From Streptomyces sp. BHT-5-2 (GTDB lineage Bacteria > Actinomycetota > Actinomycetes > Streptomycetales > Streptomycetaceae), in contig NZ_CP081496.1 in NCBI RefSeq assembly GCF_019774615.1, positions 4,402,001-4,466,000 of the forward strand: a DNA stretch of 64,000 nt, in the 5' to 3' direction. Shown here piece by piece: positions 52,494 to 61,484 of this stretch. Made by a program: the position numbers and the translations under genes. The stretch's first letter is position 1, and each line of letters begins with the position of its first letter. Below the pieces are notes generated by a model, which saw only the letters and a list, made by a program, of their open reading frames with translations, was not told the origin of the DNA and did not search any database.

Positions 52494-53897
52494 ATGCAGC
52501 AGTCCCGCCGGGCCGCGCGCCCCGCCCCGTCCGTACCGTCCGCACGCTCCGCCCCGGGCACCGTCGGCGGCGAGTACCACGCCCTGCTCGCCCGGCACGA
52601 CGCCATGCGACTGCGCCGGCAGATCCTGGGGCAACGAACGGCGCCCGCACCCGATTTACCGGCCGCCGCCTACGACGGCGCCGCGGACCAGCGGTTGATC
52701 ACCCAGTACCTGGACCTGGTCACGCCGTTCGGCGACCTGATCGCCCACCTCTACGACGAGATGTTCGCCCGCTGGCCGTATCTGCGGTCGCTCTTCCCGG
52801 CCTCGATGGAGTTCCAACGCGCCCATCTGGCCCGCGCGTTCTGGTATCTGATCGAGAATCTGCACCGCCCGGGCGAGGTGGCCGCCTACTTCCGGCAGCT
52901 CGGCCACGACCACCGCAAGCTGGGGGTGCGGCCGGTGCACTTCGAGGCGTTCGAGATCTCGCTGTGTGCGGCGCTGCGCCGCACCGCCGGGCCGCGCTGG
53001 GCCGAGGCGGTGGAGGAGGCGTGGGTGCGGATGCTGCGCTTCGCGGTCGCCTCGATGGTCGAGGGCGCCGACGCCGCGCTCGCCGAACCACCGTGCTGGC
53101 AGGGCACGGTGACGTCCCATGAGCGGCGGCGTCCGGACCTGGCCGTGCTGCGGCTCCGGGTGCACGAGCCGTACCCGTACCGGGCGGGCCAGTACGCGGC
53201 GGTCGAGTCCCCGCTGATGCCGCAGGCGTGGCGGCACTACTCCCTGGCGTCCGCGCCGCGGCCGGACGGCGAGGTGGAGTTCCACGTCCGGCGGACCGGT
53301 CCCGGCGGGGTGAGCGAGGCGCTGGTCGACGGCACGGACGTGGGCGACACCCTGCGCCTGGGACCCGCGCACGGCACGATGACGCTCCAGGAGGCGGACC
53401 ACCCGCGCGATCTGCTGTTGGTGGCGGGCGGCACCGGCTGGGCACCGGTCAAGGCGCTGCTGGAGGAGTGGGTGGCCCGGCGCCGTGGGACCGGTGGCCG
53501 CTCGCTGCGCCCGGCCGGCCGGGTCCGGCTCTTCGTCGGCGCCCGCAGCCGGGCCGAGCTGTACGACGCGGAGGCGCTGTCCCAGTTCGCGACGCGGCAG
53601 GGCCGGCTGCGGGTGGTGCGCGTCCTGGACGACGAGGCCGCCGCGGCCACCGACGGCTCGCCGGGCGAGTACGGTGCGTTGGCCGAGGCGGTGGCGCGGG
53701 GCGGCGCCTGGTCCGGCCAGCTGGCCTTCGTCAGCGGTCCGGCGGCCATGGTCGGGGCCACCGTCGCGCGGCTGACCGCGGCCGGGATGCCGGCCGACCG
53801 CATCCGCCACGACCCGGTGCCGGACCTCATGCCCGCATCGGGCGGCTGCCCCGCGGCGTACCCGGCGGACGGGGCCGTGACCGGGGCGGCGTGGTGA
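52494..53897 (+). CDS. Flavohemoglobin-like globin-reductase, N-terminally extended
   Basis: 467 residues: a 60-residue N-terminal extension absent from Hmp, a globin with Tyr87 (B10), Phe101 (CD1) and proximal His140 (GHDHRKLGV), an FAD domain (WRHYSLASAP) and an NAD domain (LLLVAGGTGWAPVKALL, AFVSGPAAMVG). Lacks the Hmp end motif CGPLPFM. The order suggests NO or O2 chemistry, but it is clearly different from hmp 4 kb away. Residue 55 is a TTA codon (52656-52658). Behind two OsdR-like boxes. Confidence 0.87.
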   Translation: MQQSRRAARPAPSVPSARSAPGTVGGEYHALLARHDAMRLRRQILGQRTAPAPDLPAAAYDGAADQRLITQYLDLVTPFGDLIAHLYDEMFARWPYLRSLFPASMEFQRAHLARAFWYLIENLHRPGEVAAYFRQLGHDHRKLGVRPVHFEAFEISLCAALRRTAGPRWAEAVEEAWVRMLRFAVASMVEGADAALAEPPCWQGTVTSHERRRPDLAVLRLRVHEPYPYRAGQYAAVESPLMPQAWRHYSLASAPRPDGEVEFHVRRTGPGGVSEALVDGTDVGDTLRLGPAHGTMTLQEADHPRDLLLVAGGTGWAPVKALLEEWVARRRGTGGRSLRPAGRVRLFVGARSRAELYDAEALSQFATRQGRLRVVRVLDDEAAAATDGSPGEYGALAEAVARGGAWSGQLAFVSGPAAMVGATVARLTAAGMPADRIRHDPVPDLMPASGGCPAAYPADGAVTGAAW

Positions 53898-53955
53898 CGG
53901 GTGCCCGCCCGTGAGGGAGTTCCGGCCATGACGGGTGCCGAGTCTTCCGCGGGCC

Positions 53956-53970
53956 GGGCCGAACGGCCCC
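53956..53970. promoter_or_regulatory. OsdR/DevR-like box upstream of the PPOX gene
   Basis: GGGCCGAACGGCCCC, the same palindrome as at 52409, 87-100 nt before the PPOX-fold gene. Confidence 0.6.
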
Positions 53971-54056
53971 TGGCGGGTGCCCGCCGGGGGCCGTCTACTG
54001 GGCGGCAGAGCAGTGCGCCGACAGCGCGACAGCGTCAACAGGAAAGGGAGCACGCC

Positions 54057-54542
54057 GTGAACGACATCCCGGCCCGGCACACCGCCGGCACCGCCACCGA
54101 CACCGCGCTGGTGGACTGGGCCGACCGCGAGGCGTCCCGTCGCAGCACCGAGCTGGACCGTACCGAGGCCCTGCGGCTGCTGGGCAGCGTGTCGCTGGGC
54201 CGGATCGTCTTCACCCAGGACGCGCTGCCGGCGATCCGCCCGGTGAACCACCTCCTGCACCACGGCGAGGTGATCATCCGCACCCACGAGGGCGCGGCGC
54301 TGGCCACCCTCACCGAGCACGCGGACGACACCGGGGTGGTCGTGGCCTATGAGGCCGACACCATCGATCCCGCCACGCACTGCGGTTGGAGCGTGGTGGT
54401 CACCGGCTACTGCCGCCTGGTGACCGATCCCGACGACCTGGCGCACTATCAGGCGCTGCTGCACCCGTGGACCGACCACCGGATGACCCATGCGCTGCGG
54501 ATCCGCCCGGACCTCGTCACGGGGGTGCGGCTGTCCCGCTGA
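54057..54542 (+). CDS. Pyridoxamine-5'-phosphate-oxidase-fold flavoprotein
   Basis: 161 residues of the PPOX/nitroreductase-resistance-like split barrel: LRLLGSVSLGRIVFTQDALPAIRPVNH, VIIRTHEGAAL and GWSVVVTGYCRLV. Such proteins bind FMN, F420 or heme. GTG 54057 is preceded by GGAAAGGGAG. Last member of the putative hypoxia regulon; overlaps the opposing TetR gene by 26 nt at the 3' ends. Confidence 0.87.
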   Translation: MNDIPARHTAGTATDTALVDWADREASRRSTELDRTEALRLLGSVSLGRIVFTQDALPAIRPVNHLLHHGEVIIRTHEGAALATLTEHADDTGVVVAYEADTIDPATHCGWSVVVTGYCRLVTDPDDLAHYQALLHPWTDHRMTHALRIRPDLVTGVRLSR

Positions 54543-55113
54543 CGGGCGCCCCCGCGCGGAGCCCGTCCATCACCAGGTCGAGGAGGCGGCCGGCGCGGGA
54601 GTGCCCGTCGGCCTGCGGATCGAGCTGCCAGAGGCCGGCGATGGCGAGGAGGAAGTCCTCGGGTGTGACGCCGGGGCGGATGGTGCCGGCCTCCTCGTTG
54701 GCGGTCAGGAGGAGGGTGACGGCGGCGGTGAGCGGGCCGCGGCCGACGGCGGCGAGGGTGCCGTGCGTCGTGGTGGCCTTGCGCAGTGCGGCGGCCAGGC
54801 CGGCCTTGGTCATGGCGTAGCGCGCGAGGCGGTCCATCCAGGCGCGCAGGGCGTCGTCGGGCGGGCGGGTGGCCAGGAGGTCCGTCGCGGTGTCGCAGAC
54901 CTGTTGGACCTCGTGGCGGTAGACCTCCAGGACGAGGGCCTCGCGGTTGGGGAAGTTGCGGTAGAAGGTGCCCTGTCCGACGCCGGCCTTCCTGGCGATC
55001 GCGCTCAGCGGGGCGTCGGCGGAGCGGGTCAGCTCGGCGAGGGCCACCTCCAGGATGCGGTCGCGGTTCCGCTGGGCGTCGGAGCGCAGCGGCGCGTCCT
55101 TGGGACGGTGCAC
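54517..55113 (-). CDS. TetR-family repressor, probable regulator of the aldehyde-oxidase operon
   Basis: 198 residues. HTH LSAIARKAGVGQGTFYRNFPNREALVLEV, C-terminal domain of the TetR_C_33/SbtR type. GTG 55113 follows GGGAGGAGG. Divergent from the paoABC-like operon, with a perfect 18-bp palindrome between them. Its 3' end overlaps the PPOX gene. Confidence 0.9.
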   Translation of the reverse strand: MHRPKDAPLRSDAQRNRDRILEVALAELTRSADAPLSAIARKAGVGQGTFYRNFPNREALVLEVYRHEVQQVCDTATDLLATRPPDDALRAWMDRLARYAMTKAGLAAALRKATTTHGTLAAVGRGPLTAAVTLLLTANEEAGTIRPGVTPEDFLLAIAGLWQLDPQADGHSRAGRLLDLVMDGLRAGAPVSGTAAPP

Positions 55114-55221
55114 ATGCCCTCCTCCCGGAATACGCCGATGAGTTGGCCTTGGTGGATTCACCAAGTCCGGCCCGCAATCGGCCTTGCTAACCGGACACCC
55201 GTCCATTAGGTTTTCAACCGT
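55114..55221. other. Leader region between tetR and its operator
   Basis: Part of a 455-bp intergenic region (55114-55568) without further genes. Besides the palindrome at 55222 nothing else is clearly recognisable; the stretch 55240-55568 is plain GC-rich leader of the oxidase operon. Confidence 0.5.
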
Positions 55222-55239
55222 AGCGGACAGCTGTCCGCT
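55222..55239. promoter_or_regulatory. Perfect 18-bp TetR-type operator
   Basis: AGCGGACAG and CTGTCCGCT are exact inverted halves. A single half-like CTGTCCG is seen again at 55261-55268. Lies 109 nt from tetR and 330 nt from the oxidase operon; it would fit regulation of both. Confidence 0.75.
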
Positions 55240-55568
55240 TGTGCATCACCCTAGGGCGCTTCTGTCCGTTGGGGCAGGGCCGGGCAAGGCTCCGGCGGCG
55301 GACGAGCGGCGAATCCGGCCGGTGAGGAGCCCGGCGGCCACCGCGACCACGATCCCGCCGCGCCCCCGAACCGTCCGCATCGACCGTACCGCCACCTCCG
55401 ACGCCGCAACGCACCGCACCACCTCGCTCCCGCCCGGACATTCCGGTTCCTTCCGGTCGTTCCCAGCCACCGGGAACGATCCGATTCCGCCGCCCGACCG
55501 CGGCGGACCGGCGGCCCCCGACGGGCCTGCCGCCCCTTCGACGTGTGAGACGTGAAAGAAGGCAGAAC

Positions 55569-56156
55569 ATGGCCCCATCGACGGCCGGTGCCATCACCTT
55601 GACCATCAACGGCGAGAAGCACACGCTGCCCGTCGACAACCGCACCACCCTGCTCGACGCGCTGCGTGAGCGGCTCGGCCTGACCGGCACCAAGAAGGGC
55701 TGCGACCAGGGGCAGTGCGGCGCCTGCACGGTGCTGCTCGACGGGCGGCGGGTGGTCTCCTGCCTCCAGCTCGCGGTGGCCGCCGAGGGGCGGGAGGTCA
55801 CCACCATCGAGGGCGTGGCCGACGGCGAGCGGCTGCACCCGGTGCAGCAGGCGTTCCTCGACCTCGACGGCTTCCAGTGCGGCTACTGCACGCCCGGACA
55901 GATATGTTCGGCCCTCGCGGTCATCGAGGAGCACGCCGCGGGCTGGCCCAGCGCGGCCACCACCGACGTCCGGCCGGAGGCGGGCGTGCCGCGGCTGACC
56001 GCCGACGAGATCCGGGAGCGGATGAGCGGCAACCTCTGCCGCTGCGGCGCCTATGTGTCGATCGTCCAGGCGGTCGCGCGGGCGGCGGAGGAGACGGCGC
56101 GCGCGACGGGCCGGGCGGATGTGGCGGACATGACGGACGTGGAGGGCGCGGCATGA
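55569..56156 (+). CDS. paoA: Aldehyde/xanthine oxidase [2Fe-2S] subunit, PaoA-like
   Basis: 195 residues. The plant-type cluster motif is GCDQGQCGACTVLL plus one later Cys in VVSCLQL; the second cluster is held by FQCGYCTPGQ and NLCRCGAY. Small subunit of a molybdenum hydroxylase. ATG 55569 follows AAGAAGGCAG. Overlaps the next gene by ATGA. Confidence 0.93.
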   Translation: MAPSTAGAITLTINGEKHTLPVDNRTTLLDALRERLGLTGTKKGCDQGQCGACTVLLDGRRVVSCLQLAVAAEGREVTTIEGVADGERLHPVQQAFLDLDGFQCGYCTPGQICSALAVIEEHAAGWPSAATTDVRPEAGVPRLTADEIRERMSGNLCRCGAYVSIVQAVARAAEETARATGRADVADMTDVEGAA

Positions 56157-57163
56157 GGGAGTTCGACTACCGGCGGGCGTCCGACGTTCCGGACGCCCTT
56201 GCACTGCTGGGCGCCGAGCCCGAGGCCCGTTACCTCGGCGGCGGCACCAACCTCGTCGACCTGATGAAGAGCGGCGTGGAGCGGCCCGCGCTCCTCGTCG
56301 ACGTACGGGAGCTGCCGCTCGACCGCATCGAGGCCACCCCCGAGGGCGGGCTGCGGATCGGTGCCACGGTCACCAACAGCGACCTGGCCGCCCACCCCGA
56401 AGTGCGGCGCCGCTACCCGGCGTTGACGCAGGCGGTGCTGGCCGGCGCCTCCGGGCAGCTGCGCAACATGGCCACGGTGGGCGGCAATCTGCTCCAGCGC
56501 ACGCGCTGCGCCTACTTCACCGACCTCGCCAGGCCGTGCAACAAGCGCGTCCCGGGAAGCGGTTGCGCGGCCGTCGCCGGCGAGCACCGCAATCACGCGA
56601 TCCTGGGCGCCTCCACGCACTGCGTGGCCGTCCACCCCTCGGACATGGGCGTGGCCCTGGCCGCCTTCGACGCCGTGGTGGAGTACGCCACGGCCGACGG
56701 GCCGGGCGAGGTGCCGCTCGCGGAGTTCCACCTCCCGGTGGGCGACACGCCCCACCGGGAGACCGCGCTGCCGCCCGGCGCACTGATCACCGGCCTCACC
56801 CTGCCGCCCGCGCCGGTCGCCGCCGTGTCCCGCTACCGCAAGGTGCGCGAGCGGGCCTCGTACGCCTTCGCCATCGGGTCGGTCGCCGCCGCCCTCGACG
56901 TCCGGGACGGCACGGTCCACGACGTCCGGCTGGCCCTCGGCGCGGTCGCGTCCCGGCCGTGGCGCGCAGGGGCGGCCGAGCGGGCGCTGCGCGGCGGTCC
57001 GGCCACCGCCGAGGCGTTCGCCGCCGCCGCGGACGCCGAGCTGGCCGCCGCCGAGCCGCTGCCCGGCAACGGATACAAGGTGACGCTGATCCGGAATCTC
57101 GTCGTCGCCGTGCTCACCGAGCTGGCCGAGGAGAGCCGGCAGACCGAGGAGGCCGCCCGATGA
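56153..57163 (+). CDS. paoB: Aldehyde oxidase FAD subunit, PaoB-like
   Basis: 336 residues with FAD loops RYLGGGTNLVDLMKSG and GQLRNMATVGGNLLQRTRC. Cys119, Cys129, Cys138 (CAYFTDLARPC, GSGCAA) and Cys157 correspond to the extra [4Fe-4S] site known in E. coli PaoB (YagS) but absent from xanthine dehydrogenases. That makes this a PaoABC-type aldehyde oxidase. Overlaps both neighbours by ATGA. Confidence 0.92.
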   Translation: MREFDYRRASDVPDALALLGAEPEARYLGGGTNLVDLMKSGVERPALLVDVRELPLDRIEATPEGGLRIGATVTNSDLAAHPEVRRRYPALTQAVLAGASGQLRNMATVGGNLLQRTRCAYFTDLARPCNKRVPGSGCAAVAGEHRNHAILGASTHCVAVHPSDMGVALAAFDAVVEYATADGPGEVPLAEFHLPVGDTPHRETALPPGALITGLTLPPAPVAAVSRYRKVRERASYAFAIGSVAAALDVRDGTVHDVRLALGAVASRPWRAGAAERALRGGPATAEAFAAAADAELAAAEPLPGNGYKVTLIRNLVVAVLTELAEESRQTEEAAR

Positions 57164-59316
57164 CCACCACCACGACCGGGCTCGCCCCGGTGACCGGAGC
57201 CGTCGGCACCGCGCACACGCGTCGGGAGGGCCGGGACAAGGTCACCGGCGCGGCCCGCTACGCCGCCGAGATACCCTTCGCCGGCCTCGCCCACGGCTGG
57301 CTGGTGGTGTCCACCGTCGCCCGCGGCCGGATCCGCCCCATCGACACCGCACCGGTCCTGGCGATGCCGGGGGTGCTCGCCGTCCTCCACCACGGGAACG
57401 CCCAGTCGCTGGCCTCGGGTTACACCGGCCCGATGGGGCCGGCCGATCCGACGCTCCAGCTCTTCCAGCACGACCGGGTGCCGCACGCCGGCTGGCCGGT
57501 GGCCCTGGTCGTCGCCGAGACCTCCGAAGAGGCCAGGGAGGCCGCCGAATCGCTGGTGGTCGACTACGACGAGGAGGTACCCGACGTCGCGTTCGCCGCC
57601 GGGCACCAGGAGGCGTACGTCCCGGTGGGCGGTCGGGCCGAGGCGGAGCAGGGGAAGGGGGACCTGGCGGCCGAACTCGCCGCGTCCGCAGTGGTGGTGG
57701 ACGCGGAGTACACCACGCCGGAAGAGCACCACCACCCGATGGAGCCGCACGCCGCGACCGCCTACTGGGACAGCGGCCGGCTGGAGGTCGTCGACTCCAA
57801 CCAGGGCAGCATCTTCGTCGCCCAGGAACTCGCCCTGCTGTTCTCGCTCGAACCGTCCGCGGTCCGGGTGCGCTCCGAGCACGTCGGCGGCGGCTTCGGC
57901 TCCAAGGGCACCCGTCCGCACCAGGTGGCGGCGGCGATGGCGGCGACGGTCCTGCACCGCCCCGTACGCGTCGTGCTGACGCGACGTCAGATGTTCTCGC
58001 TGATCGGCTACCGCAGCCCCACCGCACAACGGGTCCGGCTCGGCGCCGACCCCGACGGACGGCTGCGGGCCCTGGACCACCAGGGGCTCAACCAGACCTC
58101 GAAGGTGCACGAGTTCGTCGAGCGCAGCGCCGATGCGGCGCGGGCGATGTACGACGCGGACGCGCACCACACCGTCAGCCGGGTGGTCCGCCTCGACGTG
58201 CCGACGCCGACGTGGATGCGGGCCCCGGGCGAGGCCCCGGGCTCGTTCGCGCTGGAGTGCGCGATGGACGAACTCGCCGAGAAGTGCGGCATCGACCCGA
58301 TCGCCCTGCGCGCCCGCAACGAGCCGACCGTCGGCCCCGTCTCCGGCCTGCCCTACAGCAGCCGCCGGCTTCTCGCCTGCTTCGAGGAGGGCGCCCGCCG
58401 CTTCGGTTGGAACGAACGGGACCCGCGCCCCGGGGTCCGGCGGGACGGCCGCTGGCTGTTGGGGACGGGCACCGCGGCCGCCTCGTTCCCCACACTGGCC
58501 GGCCCGAGCACGGCGGCGGTGACGGCGGAGGCGGACGGCACCTTCACCGTGCGGATCACCGCGGCGGACATCGGGACCGGGGCACGGACCGCGCTGTCCC
58601 TGGTCGCCGCGGACGCGCTGGCGGTGACGCCGGACCGGGTGGCGATCCGGATCGGTGACAGCGACTTCGGGCCGGCCATGATCGCCGGCGGTTCGGCGGG
58701 CACCCGCTCCTGGTCCTGGGCGATCACCCTCGCCGCCCGCGAACTGCGCGAACAGCTGGCCCTGGGCGGCGACATCCCGCCGGAGGGGATCACCGCACGT
58801 TCGAACACCGCGGACGCCATCGGCGCGCTGCCGCCCCGTGAACGGCACGCCTTCGGCGCGCAGTTCGCCGAGGTCGCGGTGGACGTCGCCACCGGCGAGG
58901 TGCGGGTCCGGCGGATGCTGGGCGTCTTCGCCGCCGGCCGGATCGTCAACCCGCTCACCGCACGCAGCCAGTTCGTCGGCGGCATGATCTGGGGGCTCTC
59001 CATGGCCCTGCACGAGGAAGCGGTCCGGGACCACGGCACCGGCACCCATGTCGGCGCCGACCTCGCCGGCTACCACGTCGCCGCCAACGCCGACGTACCG
59101 CTCGTCGAGGCGGACTGGGTGGACGACCCGGACGAGGACGACCCGGTCGGCATCAAGGGCATCGGCGAGGTCGGCATCGTGGGCGCCGCCGCGGCGGTCG
59201 CCAACGCGGTCTGGCACGCGACCGGCGTCCGCCACCGCCACCTGCCGATCCGTCCGGACCGGGTCCTGACGTCCGGCGGGGCCGCACTCCCCCGGCCGCC
59301 GGGCGGCCGCGCCTGA
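57160..59316 (+). CDS. paoC: Aldehyde oxidase molybdopterin subunit, PaoC-like
   Basis: 718-residue large subunit. GGGFGSKG and APGEAPGSFALECAMDELA are the molybdopterin loops, and GIKGIGEVGIVGA holds the catalytic Glu. Oxidises aldehydes to acids. No XdhC/PaoD-type cofactor-insertion chaperone follows: the operon ends at a strong hairpin. Maturation would need a chaperone encoded elsewhere. Confidence 0.93.
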   Translation: MTTTTTGLAPVTGAVGTAHTRREGRDKVTGAARYAAEIPFAGLAHGWLVVSTVARGRIRPIDTAPVLAMPGVLAVLHHGNAQSLASGYTGPMGPADPTLQLFQHDRVPHAGWPVALVVAETSEEAREAAESLVVDYDEEVPDVAFAAGHQEAYVPVGGRAEAEQGKGDLAAELAASAVVVDAEYTTPEEHHHPMEPHAATAYWDSGRLEVVDSNQGSIFVAQELALLFSLEPSAVRVRSEHVGGGFGSKGTRPHQVAAAMAATVLHRPVRVVLTRRQMFSLIGYRSPTAQRVRLGADPDGRLRALDHQGLNQTSKVHEFVERSADAARAMYDADAHHTVSRVVRLDVPTPTWMRAPGEAPGSFALECAMDELAEKCGIDPIALRARNEPTVGPVSGLPYSSRRLLACFEEGARRFGWNERDPRPGVRRDGRWLLGTGTAAASFPTLAGPSTAAVTAEADGTFTVRITAADIGTGARTALSLVAADALAVTPDRVAIRIGDSDFGPAMIAGGSAGTRSWSWAITLAARELREQLALGGDIPPEGITARSNTADAIGALPPRERHAFGAQFAEVAVDVATGEVRVRRMLGVFAAGRIVNPLTARSQFVGGMIWGLSMALHEEAVRDHGTGTHVGADLAGYHVAANADVPLVEADWVDDPDEDDPVGIKGIGEVGIVGAAAAVANAVWHATGVRHRHLPIRPDRVLTSGGAALPRPPGGRA

Positions 59317-59320
59317 CGAC

Positions 59321-59365
59321 GCGCCCGGTCGCCGCCCGGTTCCAGGCGGGGCGGCGACCGGGCGC
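59321..59365. terminator. Perfect 17-bp hairpin after the oxidase operon
   Basis: GCGCCCGGTCGCCGCCC (59321-59337) is exactly complementary to 59349-59365 with an 11-nt loop. Between convergent genes; the longest perfect stem in the window. Confidence 0.8.
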
Positions 59366-59379
59366 ACCCCTGCCCACTC

Positions 59380-61299
59380 TCAGGCAACCTTCGTACAGAG
59401 AATGCTCCGACCCTCGTACACCTGCCACGAATACGTGTAGTGGCCGGGGTCGGGCGGGCAGGCGCGCGTCCCCGCCGAGGCCGGCAGCACCGCCGTGACC
59501 TGCATGATGAATGCGAACTCCCGCGGCACTCGACCGGCCCCGCAGTTCCACAGGGTGAGCAGGTTGCCACCGCCCGGCCGGCCTCCGTTGGACCGGGCGA
59601 GGAAGCACTGGCCGACCCGGAACTGCCGCTCCACACACAGGTTGACGGACGAGTGGTCCGCGGCCGCGTGCCACCAGCCGCCCAGCCCCGGCCCGGACGG
59701 ACAGCTTCCGGACCCGAGCACGGATCCGACCCGCAGATAGGCGTTGGCCGCCTGGCAGTCCACCCGGTCCGGGGCCGTCGGGCTCCAGCCGCCGTACCCG
59801 TTCGCATAGCCGTCCAGGCAGTCCCCGGCCCGCACGGACGAGAAGGCCAGGTCCTCCGCGCTCGGCGTACGGGACGTGACCGGCGTGGGCGACGGGGAGG
59901 GCGAGTACGGCGTCGGGCTCGCACTCGGCGAGGGACTGAAGCTGTAGCTGCTCCCACCGATCCCGCCGGAAAGCCCCCCGACTCCCCCGCCCCGGTACGT
60001 ACTGCCGCCGCTGCCACCCACGCCACTGCTGCTGCCGCTGATACTGCTACTGCTCGGCAGACCGTTCGCCGAGCCCGCAGAGCCGATGTGCTCCCAGGGC
60101 TTCCAGAACAGCACCACGAGCGCGATGACCCCCAGCACGGCCCAGAACGCGCTCGCCGAGGACCCCGACGACGAGGAGGCGCCCGAAGACGCGGAACCGG
60201 AGGCGGACCGCGACTTCGCGGCGGGCGCGGGGGCAGGAGCGGGCTTCCGGACCGGCGGCGCCGGCGACTTGGGGCGCGGCGGACGGGCCGTCCCGCCACG
60301 CTTCTCGGTGTAGACCCGCGTGGGCTTCGGCGGCGGCACCCGCCGCGTCCGCATGTCCGCCGTGGGCGCCTCCGCGCCTCCCCCGCCCGTCCCGAGCGCC
60401 CGCCCCTGGGCCTCGTACTCCCCGATCAGGGCCGTCCACCGCGCTGGCAGCCGGCCGGCGCCGGACTTCGGTGCGGGGGCCCGGTCGAGTTCGGCCAGCG
60501 CGCGCCGCAGCACCTCTGCGGGTTCGGGCCGGTCGCGCGGATCGGCGGCCAGACACGGCCGGACCAGACCGGCGAGCCCGTTCGGGAGGCCCGTGAGGTC
60601 GAGTTCGCCGCGCTGGACGAGGGTGAGCAGCCGGATGGTGTCGGACGTCTCGGGGTAGGGCGGACGGCCGACGGCGGTGTGGAAGAGCGTGGCGCCCAGC
60701 GAGTACACGTCGGACGCCCGGGTGGAGGGCTCGGCGCGGGCCTGTTCCGGCGAGGTGAACGCGATGGTGCCGAGCGTCAGTTGGGTCCGGGTCATGTCGT
60801 TGGCGTGCGAGATGCCGAAGTCGATCAGTCGGGGCCCGGACCGGGGCAGCAGGACGTTCTGGGGCTTGATGTCCCGGTGGACGATCTGCGCCTGGTGCAG
60901 CACCACGAGGGCCTGTGCGACGCCCGCCGCGACCCAGTGCACCGCCTGCGTCGGCAACTTCCCGGCGTCGCGGACGAGTTCGGCCAGCGAGGGCGCCGGT
61001 ATGTACTCGATGGCCATCCAGGGGCGTTCGGCATCCGCGTCGGCATCGAGGACACGAGCCGTGTGGGCGCTGTCGATCCGCCGGGCGAGCTTCACCTCAC
61101 GGGCGAACCGGCGCCGGTCGGTGTCGCCGAGGGCGCCCTCGGCGAGCAGTGTCTTGACCGCGACCAGCGCCCCGTCCTTCGTGGACCGCGCCACATAGAC
61201 GCGCCCCATACCGCCCGAGGCGAGCCGCGCCAGCAGTTCGTAGGCGCCGAGCCGCCGCGGGTCGTCACCCCCGAGCGCCCTGATGCCCGCACCGGCCAT
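59380..61299 (-). CDS. Membrane Ser/Thr protein kinase with Cys-containing outer domain
   Basis: 639 residues. Kinase domain about 18-275 with all motifs: Gly-rich SGGMGRVY, Lys49 in VAVK, HRDIKPQN (141-148), DFG (160-162), TSPEQ. A Pro/Lys-rich juxtamembrane region leads to one span at 383-399. The outside part is a Gly/Ser-rich linker then a domain with about eight Cys (GDCLDGY, DCQAAN, GSCPSG, NLCVER, QCFLAR, WNCGAG, TRACPP, ILCTKVA), suggesting four disulfides. No PASTA repeats. The outside domain is the likely sensor; ligand unknown. Confidence 0.93.
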   Translation of the reverse strand: MAGAGIRALGGDDPRRLGAYELLARLASGGMGRVYVARSTKDGALVAVKTLLAEGALGDTDRRRFAREVKLARRIDSAHTARVLDADADAERPWMAIEYIPAPSLAELVRDAGKLPTQAVHWVAAGVAQALVVLHQAQIVHRDIKPQNVLLPRSGPRLIDFGISHANDMTRTQLTLGTIAFTSPEQARAEPSTRASDVYSLGATLFHTAVGRPPYPETSDTIRLLTLVQRGELDLTGLPNGLAGLVRPCLAADPRDRPEPAEVLRRALAELDRAPAPKSGAGRLPARWTALIGEYEAQGRALGTGGGGAEAPTADMRTRRVPPPKPTRVYTEKRGGTARPPRPKSPAPPVRKPAPAPAPAAKSRSASGSASSGASSSSGSSASAFWAVLGVIALVVLFWKPWEHIGSAGSANGLPSSSSISGSSSGVGGSGGSTYRGGGVGGLSGGIGGSSYSFSPSPSASPTPYSPSPSPTPVTSRTPSAEDLAFSSVRAGDCLDGYANGYGGWSPTAPDRVDCQAANAYLRVGSVLGSGSCPSGPGLGGWWHAAADHSSVNLCVERQFRVGQCFLARSNGGRPGGGNLLTLWNCGAGRVPREFAFIMQVTAVLPASAGTRACPPDPGHYTYSWQVYEGRSILCTKVA

Positions 61300-61484
61300 C
61301 CCCCGTCACCTTCCCCCGTGTTCCGTCTGTCGCGACCCCGCGTGGTGATGCGGAGGCGACAGTCGTCCATGACGTCAAACACTGTCATGGCGGGGCGAGT
61401 TGAGGAAGGTGCGGTGCCGGTGGCGCCCCCTGGCAGACTGCGGACCAGGAGGCGCCGTCGACTCATTGCCTGAACCATTGCCGG

